The notes under the pieces were generated by a model, which saw nothing but the letters and a program-made list of their open reading frames with translations, was not told the origin of the DNA and ran no database searches. The position numbers and the translations under genes are program-made. A stretch of 64,000 nucleotides of DNA from Clostridium ljungdahlii (lineage in GTDB: Bacteria; Bacillota; Clostridia; Clostridiales; Clostridiaceae), in NCBI RefSeq assembly GCF_001636845.1, contig NZ_LITT01000006.1:50896-114895 (forward strand), read 5' to 3'. This document shows positions 58,215 to 64,000 of this stretch, piece by piece (position 1 is the first letter of the stretch; the number at the start of each line of letters is the position of its first letter).

Positions 58215-58253
58215 TAAAGGAGAAAATACGTAAAATTATACGTTGTGGATTAG

Positions 58254-58706
58254 ATGAAAATATTAGTAGATGCAGATGCCTGTCCTGGAAAGTCAATAAT
58301 AGAAAAGGCTGCTAGAGAAAACAATGTGGAAGTTATAATGTACTGCGATATAAATCACGTTTTAAATAGCAATTATAGTACTATTAAGTATGTAGATGGG
58401 GGATTTCAAAGTGTAGATATGGTTCTTATAAATAAAGTTGAAAGTGGAGATATAGTTATAAGTCAGGATTATGGAGTAGCAGCTATGGCCTTAGGTAAAA
58501 AGGCCTATGCCATAAATCCTAAAGGGTATATATATGATGATAGTAATATGGATCAACTTCTTTTTGAAAGACATATATCTTCAAAAATAAGAAGGTCAGG
58601 AGGAAAAACTTTCAGCCCTAAGAAAAGGACAAAGCGAGATGACGAGAGACTTGAAAAAAATTTACTTAAATTAATATACAGGTGTAAGTCATTTTCAAAG
58701 AAATAA
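58254..58706 (+). CDS. UPF0178 (YaiI/YqxD) family protein
   Basis: 150 residues. It begins MKILVDADACPGK, the conserved aspartate motif of this PIN-like family, followed by SGDIVISQDYGVAAMALGKKA and a basic tail with RSGGKTFSPKKRTKRDDERL. A nuclease-like role is suspected from the fold but not established. The stop codon lies inside the left arm of the palindromic element that follows. Confidence 0.9.
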   Translation: MKILVDADACPGKSIIEKAARENNVEVIMYCDINHVLNSNYSTIKYVDGGFQSVDMVLINKVESGDIVISQDYGVAAMALGKKAYAINPKGYIYDDSNMDQLLFERHISSKIRRSGGKTFSPKKRTKRDDERLEKNLLKLIYRCKSFSKK

Positions 58707-58842
58707 CTAGTCAGTATGCTAGCCTATTTTTTATCAGACTGCGTCGGTAGAACCCTTAGATAGGATTCACTATCTGCGGAACCCGCCTCCTTGTCGGATA
58801 AAAAATATCCTTCGCATCTTTGACTTGTTATTTTCTTTTAAA
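58702..58842. repeat. palindromic intergenic element with GC-rich apex (single copy)
   Basis: The left arm AAATAACTAGTCAGTATGC..TATTTTTTATC is mirrored by GATAAAAAATA..GCATCTTTGACTTGTTATTT at 58797-58840. The ~50-nt apex (58742-58795) contains GATAG/CTATC and C-rich loops. Its left end provides the stop codon of the preceding gene. Confidence 0.6.
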
Positions 58843-58868
58843 TGCCTAAGGATAATTTTTTACAAATG

Positions 58869-58920
58869 AGAATAGGATACTCCTTTTAAAATAGTTTATT
58901 TTTAAAGGGAGCATTTTTGA
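58869..58920 (+). terminator. terminator-like hairpin
   Basis: ACTCCTTTTAAAATA pairs with TATTTTTAAAGGGAG, followed by CATTTTTG. It lies downstream of the UPF0178 gene and palindrome. Confidence 0.6.
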
Positions 58921-59092
58921 TTTTAGCTAAGTCTCAATATTGTGATACATTGGTATATTCCAATTTATTCACCTAGTGTTAAATTATAATAAAAATATAC
59001 AAAAAATACTATTACAGAATATGGAACTATAGTATAATGAATTTATGGGAATTAGTGCCTGGGAATATTATTTTACATGGGGGATGATGTAG

Positions 59093-61096
59093 ATGAATGA
59101 ACTTGCTATAGGCTGTAATCTAGAAAGTCCACAGGAGCAAAAATCAAAAATTATTATAAATATATATAATAACTTAAAAGAAAAACTTGTTTATAAGTAT
59201 ATGATTGGATGTAATGGAACCTGGAGTGTATTAAAAGATTTTACAGAAAGTGAGAATGTAGAGTGGACTCCGGAGAATGAAGGAAAGTATATATTAATGG
59301 TACAAGCTAAAAAGGTAAATGGAAGTAAAAGCTTTGATTATGTATCCAGGATGGACTATGTAATAGGGAAAGTGGAGGAAAAACTGATAACTGCTGTACA
59401 TATGGATAAGAAGAAATTAAAATTAGGTGATAAATTAAATATAACGGTTAATACATCTAAAATGCCTCTTATGTTTAGATACTGGATAAAAATAAAAGAT
59501 GAATGGGAAATGATAAAGGACTATTGTACTGAAAATACGCTTTCCTGGACAGTTAAAAGTGATGGGAAATGTCAAGTACTAGTAGAGTGTAAAAATGTAG
59601 ATTCAAAAAACAAATACGATGACTTTAAAATTGAAGAATTTCAGGTGTTTCCTCTAAAAGAAATTAAGATAATGGATTTTAAGTGCCTGACTGGAGAAAT
59701 TTTAGTAGATTCTGAACTTACTTTTCAAGTAGATGCACAGTATGATGTAGATAGAACTATACTTTATAAATTTTTTAAAATAAGTTCTAATGGACAGGTA
59801 CAGTGTATACAAAATTATTCTACCAAGAGGACAGTAAGTTATGTGGAACATAAGAGCGGTGAGTACAAGCTCTTATGTATGGTAAAAGATATGTACTCCC
59901 AAAATAAATTTGACGATAGGGCTATGCTTAATTTTGAAGTTAAAAAGTACAGCAAAATTTATATAAAAAATTTTATTACAGATATAAATTATCCACAATT
60001 ATGTGGAACAAAAGTAACTTTAAAGGCGGAAACTATAGGTGGAAGAGAACTTTTATACAGGTATATAATTTATGGAAAATCCAGTGAGGATTCTGGGTAT
60101 ATTCATTCTAATAGTTATGTTTGGGAAAGTAAGGCGCCAGGGGATTACAAGATAACTTTGATGGTGAAGGATAAATCCTTTCAGGGAAGTTATGAGGCTA
60201 TGGAACATTTAAATTATGTTATAGATGAGAGAAGCGATGAACCTGTCAAAATTGAAAAAGTTTTAATGGATAAAAATAATCATGTGTTAATAAATGAAAA
60301 TATTAATGTAGAAGTAGAAGCATCAGGAGGAGTAGATCTTAGATACTCATTTATAATAAGGGAAAAGGCAGCAGAGTTATACAAAATAAATTATTGTAAA
60401 AATAAACACATGAAATTTATTCCTAAAAAAGAAGGAAATTATGAACTGGAAGTTAGAGTAAAAGATAAATATTCAAAGAGAGAATATGACTGTCATTCCA
60501 TAATAAATATAACGGTTCTAAGCTATATACCTGCTGCAATTGATTATGTGCTGTATCCATTAAGGGAGTATTATTTAGTAGGAGATAAAATTTCTATAAA
60601 TTGTATAGTCCAAAATACAAGAAATGTGCTTATGAAATATGTGCTTAGTATAAATAATCACCAGGTGGAAGAGACGGATTTTGTGAGTGAAAAGACCTAT
60701 GTGTTTATGCCAAAATACAGTGGTAGATATAAGGTGGATATACTTGCAAAAAATGTTAAAGGAACCAGAGAATTTGATTGCAAAAAAGAAGTTACAATTA
60801 AAGTAAATGAAGCACTACCTGTAACAAATACGAGAATAGCCTGTGACAATGCAGACTTTCTATGTAATAAATCAGTTATATTTACAGCTCATAGCGAAGG
60901 GGGTAAAGATGTACTATATGAATTTTATATAATGGAGAAAGGGGATTGGAATTTAGTTCAAAACTATAGTAAAAAAAATTACTATACATTTATTCCCTTT
61001 GAAAAAGACGAATACAAAGTGCTTGTACTTAGTAAAAGTCAGTACAATAAAGTGTTTTATGAAGATTATACCATATTTTCCTTTAAAGTTAATTGA
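59093..61096 (+). CDS. triple-tyrosine-motif repeat protein
   Basis: 667 residues made of about seven beta-rich repeats of ~93 residues. Each has a 'Y-F/Y-K/I...W/F-x-P-x-x-x-G-x-Y' core, for example VEWTPENEGKYILMVQAKK, MKFIPKKEGNYELEVRVKD and YVFMPKYSGRYKVDILAKN. This is the Y_Y_Y (triple tyrosine) domain. No signal peptide or anchor is seen, so export, if any, is non-classical. A lytic transglycosylase gene follows 69 bp later, suggesting a cell-envelope role (inferred). GGGGGATGATG precedes the ATG. Confidence 0.82.
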   Translation: MNELAIGCNLESPQEQKSKIIINIYNNLKEKLVYKYMIGCNGTWSVLKDFTESENVEWTPENEGKYILMVQAKKVNGSKSFDYVSRMDYVIGKVEEKLITAVHMDKKKLKLGDKLNITVNTSKMPLMFRYWIKIKDEWEMIKDYCTENTLSWTVKSDGKCQVLVECKNVDSKNKYDDFKIEEFQVFPLKEIKIMDFKCLTGEILVDSELTFQVDAQYDVDRTILYKFFKISSNGQVQCIQNYSTKRTVSYVEHKSGEYKLLCMVKDMYSQNKFDDRAMLNFEVKKYSKIYIKNFITDINYPQLCGTKVTLKAETIGGRELLYRYIIYGKSSEDSGYIHSNSYVWESKAPGDYKITLMVKDKSFQGSYEAMEHLNYVIDERSDEPVKIEKVLMDKNNHVLINENINVEVEASGGVDLRYSFIIREKAAELYKINYCKNKHMKFIPKKEGNYELEVRVKDKYSKREYDCHSIINITVLSYIPAAIDYVLYPLREYYLVGDKISINCIVQNTRNVLMKYVLSINNHQVEETDFVSEKTYVFMPKYSGRYKVDILAKNVKGTREFDCKKEVTIKVNEALPVTNTRIACDNADFLCNKSVIFTAHSEGGKDVLYEFYIMEKGDWNLVQNYSKKNYYTFIPFEKDEYKVLVLSKSQYNKVFYEDYTIFSFKVN

Positions 61097-61165
61097 ATAG
61101 CTATAAAGTTATTATATATTAACACGATGAAAATAAGTAGATTATGTTTTTAAGCAGGTGAAAAA

Positions 61166-61840
61166 ATGAGTGTAAATAACGTAAGTAATGAGAATCAAAA
61201 TACAAATCTTCAAAAAGTACTGCAATATGAGATGATGACTCAAATATTTAAAGAAGCCTTTGGAGATTCTGATTCCTTTCAACTTGTAATGGAAAGCTTA
61301 ACTAAAGCATTATCAGACAGCAGTGGAAATATTGACTTGTCTAAATTAAATTTGGGACAAGAAGATCTTAGTAAACTAGGATATGGGGCAGGCCAAAGGT
61401 TAAATACTGTCTATAATAGTGTGAAAAGTGACATACAGAGTGGATCTGCAAGTATTGATGAGGCAGTTCAAAATGCTTCAAGAAAATATGGGGTGGATGC
61501 TGATTTAATAAAGGCAGTTATAAAACAAGAATCTGATTTTAATCCGAATTCTACATCCGGTGCAGGAGCTGAAGGACTTATGCAGCTTATGCCAGGTACT
61601 GCTAGTGAACTTGGGGTCAGTGACCCATATAACATAGATCAGAATGTAGATGGAGGTACTAAATACTTGAAAGAAATGCTTAATATGTATGGAAACAACA
61701 AGGAACTTGCACTAGCTGCATATAATGCGGGTCCCGGTACTTTGCAGTCCAGGGGTGTTAGCAGTGATTCAGGTATTTCAAGATTACCTTATGAAACGAG
61801 AGATTATGTACAAAAAGTTATGAAATATTACGGAAAATAG
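61166..61840 (+). CDS. lytic transglycosylase (SLT domain) protein
   Basis: 224 residues. The N-terminal ~100 residues are polar and low-complexity with no clear signal peptide. The SLT domain (~105-224) has the catalytic Glu in [14 protein letters not shown], then [13 protein letters not shown], and the AAYNAGPG motif. It cleaves peptidoglycan between MurNAc and GlcNAc. It is linked to the triple-tyrosine protein upstream. Its lack of a signal peptide is common in clostridial SLT proteins tied to secretion or flagella. Confidence 0.9.
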   Translation: MSVNNVSNENQNTNLQKVLQYEMMTQIFKEAFGDSDSFQLVMESLTKALSDSSGNIDLSKLNLGQEDLSKLGYGAGQRLNTVYNSVKSDIQSGSASIDEAVQNASRKYGVDADLIKAVIKQESDFNPNSTSGAGAEGLMQLMPGTASELGVSDPYNIDQNVDGGTKYLKEMLNMYGNNKELALAAYNAGPGTLQSRGVSSDSGISRLPYETRDYVQKVMKYYGK

Positions 61841-61938
61841 TAGGATTTTCTCTAATGACATTTATATAAAATTGTAATAAATATTTCTTCATGATAAATA
61901 CAGGATATTAGTAGAGTATATTAATATCCTGTATTTTT

Positions 61939-62022
61939 GTCCGATGGCTGCCTGCTCTAATAATTCTGTTAATAAGCATCATATGGAGTTAAAACTCCAT
62001 ATGATGCCAAGAACTATGTTTA
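61939..62022 (-). repeat. structured repeat, family B copy 2
   Basis: Inverted, shorter copy of 15731-15860. It has the perfect hairpin GCATCATATGGAGT / ACTCCATATGATGC, and the terminal string AGAGCAGGCAGCCATCGGAC on the minus strand. The GC-rich second hairpin of copy 1 is missing. Confidence 0.7.
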
Positions 62023-62051
62023 TGCAGTAATTAAATCAATTATCTGAATTT

Positions 62052-62152
62052 TAAGTTAAGAATTAAAAGTGAATAGTGAATGAAGATTTTTCTCCACTAT
62101 GCTGTGAAAAATTTTAGCGAAAGAAAATTGTCCATAACTATTAATTCTTAAT
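62052..62152. repeat. AT-rich imperfect palindrome, family C copy 2
   Basis: Left arm AAGTTAAGAATTAAAAGTGA, right arm AACTATTAATTCTTAA. It matches the outer arms and the GATTTTT and AGCGAAA segments of 14202-14399 but is half as long. Confidence 0.45.
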
Positions 62153-62213
62153 TATAATAGTATATTTTCTATAAATACAGAAAAGGGTATAATATATGAT
62201 AGGAGGCAAAAAT

Positions 62214-62930
62214 ATGGATAGAATAGACAAGATTTTAGCAAATTTAGGTTTTGGAACAAGAAAAGAGATAAAAGCTGTAGTAAAAAATGGAGAAGTAAAA
62301 ATAGATGGCACTGTTATAAAAGATAGTTCCATGAAAATAGATCCTGATAAAAGCACAATAGAAGTTGGAGGTAATGTTGTAGAGTACAAAAAAAACATAT
62401 ATTTATTAATGAATAAGCCTCAAGGAGTAGTGTCGGCAACTTTTGACAATTATGATGAAACAGTTATAGACATTTTAGAGCCTGAGTACCAGGCATTTAA
62501 ACCATTTCCAGTGGGAAGGCTAGATAAAGATACGGAAGGACTTTTACTTATTACAAATGACGGTGAGTTAAATCACAGGATGATATCACCTAAAAATCAT
62601 GTAGATAAAGTTTATTATGCCGAAATAGATAAATATTTGGATGAAAGAGATGTAAATAGGTTTAAAAAAGGAATACAACTAAAAGATGGTTATAAATGTT
62701 TACCCGGTAAATTACATATTATAGAATCGAATGAAGATGGTGCTAAGGTAGAAGTTACCATACAAGAAGGAAAGTTTCATCAAGTTAAAAGAATGTTTAA
62801 TGCATTAGGAAAAAATGTAGTTTATTTAAAGAGAATAAAATTTGGACCTATAGAGTTGGATAAAGATCTAAATTTAGGACAATATAGGGAATTATCTAAA
62901 AATGAAATTGAAAGTATAAAAAGAATTTAA
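62214..62930 (+). CDS. RsuA/RluB-family pseudouridine synthase
   Basis: 238 residues from the ATG at 62214, which has AGGAGGC upstream; a start at 62196 lies within that site's leader. An N-terminal S4 RNA-binding domain (RIDKILANLGFGTRKEIKAVVKNGEVKIDG) precedes the catalytic domain, with the Asp in GRLDKDTEGLLLITNDG and QEGKFHQVKRMF. It converts a uridine in 16S or 23S rRNA to pseudouridine. RsuA (16S) is slightly favoured by length and single-domain layout. Confidence 0.92.
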   Translation: MDRIDKILANLGFGTRKEIKAVVKNGEVKIDGTVIKDSSMKIDPDKSTIEVGGNVVEYKKNIYLLMNKPQGVVSATFDNYDETVIDILEPEYQAFKPFPVGRLDKDTEGLLLITNDGELNHRMISPKNHVDKVYYAEIDKYLDERDVNRFKKGIQLKDGYKCLPGKLHIIESNEDGAKVEVTIQEGKFHQVKRMFNALGKNVVYLKRIKFGPIELDKDLNLGQYRELSKNEIESIKRI

Positions 62931-63000
62931 ATATGAATTAAATTCAATCATAATTATATTAAATTTACAATTATATGTGCATAAATGTATCAGATTTTAC

Positions 63001-63029
63001 TTGATATTTTATTTAAGTTTTACTATAAT
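63001..63029 (+). promoter_or_regulatory. strong sigma-A-type promoter of a probable small RNA
   Basis: TTGATA (63001-63006), 17-bp spacer, TATAAT (63024-63029). No ORF follows before a terminator 90 bp later. Confidence 0.7.
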
Positions 63030-63035
63030 TAAGTT

Positions 63036-63121
63036 GCAAGGATAAATAAAAGGAATGAATAGCCCCCTTTTTATTTATGAGCAAAACAGTCCATGCCCCA
63101 ATGGGCTGTTTTTGCTTTTTT
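63036..63121 (+). ncRNA. probable orphan small RNA (~85 nt)
   Basis: Starts just after a consensus promoter. The first hairpin ATAAATAAAAGG / CCCTTTTTATTTAT has a loop region ending in CCCCC. The second is a strong terminator: AGCAAAACAGTCCAT / ATGGGCTGTTTTTGCT, then TTTTT. There is no ribosome site or ORF. The C-rich segment could pair with AGGGGG-type ribosome sites. Confidence 0.6.
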
Positions 63122-63267
63122 GAATTTAATTATCTACAGAAGTTTAGCACTTAAAAAATTTTTAGGACGATAGTCCTTTGTATTATAAAGCCTTATGAAT
63201 ATTTATAGTAGAATTAATAGATTCCGATTTTTACTGGAAATTATATGAGTAAAATTTGCATAATAAA

Positions 63268-63317
63268 AGCATCCTTTTTATAATGGTTTTGCTGAAAACT
63301 AAAAATAAAAGGATGCT
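63268..63317 (+). promoter_or_regulatory. hairpin hiding the transposase ribosome binding site
   Basis: AGCATCCTTTT (63268-63278) pairs perfectly with AAAAGGATGCT (63307-63317), which contains the AAAAGGA site 6-10 bases before the transposase ATG. Readthrough transcripts would be poorly translated. Confidence 0.6.
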
Positions 63318-63323
63318 GATAAA

Positions 63324-64000
63324 ATGAGTAAAAGTTATTTAAAACAGTTTCTCACTTATATTAACAGGGTATATGATATAGGTGAAAAAATCAATACCTT
63401 GAAAGATAAAATGGTAAGATCTCCAGTAAAAGTTTCAACAATAGCTTTCGTAGTATTATTTGGATTCATGCTTCAAATAAGAAGTTTCAATAGATTAGAA
63501 CATTGGATTAAAAAGAATAAATTTAAAAAGGTATTACCTAAAAATACTAAAATGCTGCGCATTGACGCCGTTAGACGTTGCTTGAGTGATTTTGATCTTG
63601 ATGGCTTAAAAAACATGAACAAACACATAATAAAAACTACTATGAAGAATAAAGTATTTAGAAATGGAACTATAGACGGTTTAAAAGTAGCCGCCATAGA
63701 TGGTGTAGAATTATTTGATAGCATTAAAAAATCTTGTAAAAACTGTCTTACAAGGATTGATAAAAATGGTATAACTCATTATTTCCACAGGTCAGTAGTT
63801 TGTGCAATGGTTGGTTCTGATCCACATGTTGTCTTAGGTCAGGAAATGCTTGAACCTAAAAAGGATAGCTCTAATAAAGATGAAGGCGAAATTACAAGTG
63901 GTAAACGACTAATTAAAAAACTATATAAGGAATATCATCACTTTGCAGATATTATTGTAGCTGATGCTTTATATTGTAAGTCCACATGGGTAAAGGAAGT
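63324..64000 (+). CDS. transposase, 3' truncated by window edge
   Basis: 225 residues in an uninterrupted frame to the window end, starting MSKSYLKQFLTYINRVYDIG. The DDE-type landmarks are AAIDGVELFDS near residue 115 (first Asp) and HFADIIVADALYCKSTWVKE near the end (second Asp). The family appears to be an IS4-like/ISNCY-type transposase; the exact family is not settled without the C-terminus. Its ribosome site is sequestered in a hairpin. The left terminal repeat is not identified. Confidence 0.8.
   Translation, partial: MSKSYLKQFLTYINRVYDIGEKINTLKDKMVRSPVKVSTIAFVVLFGFMLQIRSFNRLEHWIKKNKFKKVLPKNTKMLRIDAVRRCLSDFDLDGLKNMNKHIIKTTMKNKVFRNGTIDGLKVAAIDGVELFDSIKKSCKNCLTRIDKNGITHYFHRSVVCAMVGSDPHVVLGQEMLEPKKDSSNKDEGEITSGKRLIKKLYKEYHHFADIIVADALYCKSTWVKE

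Overview
The window looks like chromosome of a low-GC Clostridium, most likely an acetogen of the C. ljungdahlii / C. autoethanogenum type. That is inferred from AT-rich DNA, AGA-dominated arginine codons, AGGAGG ribosome binding sites, a single-gene NfnAB transhydrogenase fusion, a group-B-like [FeFe] hydrogenase, Rex, and LytS/LytR-controlled CstA pairs. No rRNA, tRNA or CRISPR array was recognised.

Layout. 1-5.8 kb: 3' end of pyruvate carboxylase, proC, a patatin-like lipase and an M16C peptidase. 6.1-12.8 kb: two tandem CstA-type transporters on the minus strand, divergent from a LytS/LytTR two-component system whose probable binding sites are visible upstream of the transporters. 12.8-15.7 kb: thiamine-binding protein, 3-hydroxyacyl-CoA dehydrogenase, pyrC. 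16.2-20.2 kb: ABC-2 exporter and an ABC-F protein. 20.6-27.6 kb: redox genes (rex, nfn with a structured leader, [FeFe] hydrogenase), an Ogg-type glycosylase and a VTT membrane protein. 27.8-33.4 kb: CIRCE-groES-groEL and guanine riboswitch-guaB-guaA.

33.4-47.5 kb: a 14.1-kb integrative element inserted at the 3' end of guaA. It is bounded by a 50-bp perfect repeat, and the original guaA tail and terminator are displaced to its far end. It carries a tyrosine integrase, a serine recombinase, a helicase-like replication pair, antirepressors, small phage-type genes and a small-terminase-like protein, but no capsid, portal, large terminase or lysis genes. That makes it look like a phage satellite (PICI-like island). 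Its accessory cargo includes a two-gene cassette of a HEPN-motif protein and a HEAT-like basic protein, a possible undescribed defence or toxin system, plus an orphan 244-aa protein. Two long non-coding tracts in it show nested helices.

47.5-64 kb: a soluble chemotaxis-type sensor, a LevR activator with a sigma-54 promoter and a mannose-family PTS operon (extra IIB, manX, manY, manZ, manO) whose man genes use foreign-looking codons, then pgi, a UPF0178 protein, a triple-tyrosine repeat protein, a lytic transglycosylase, an RsuA-type pseudouridine synthase, a probable orphan small RNA and a truncated transposase running off the window.

Scattered through the host DNA are several families of intergenic palindromic elements, some with paired base changes between copies, lying against gene ends.
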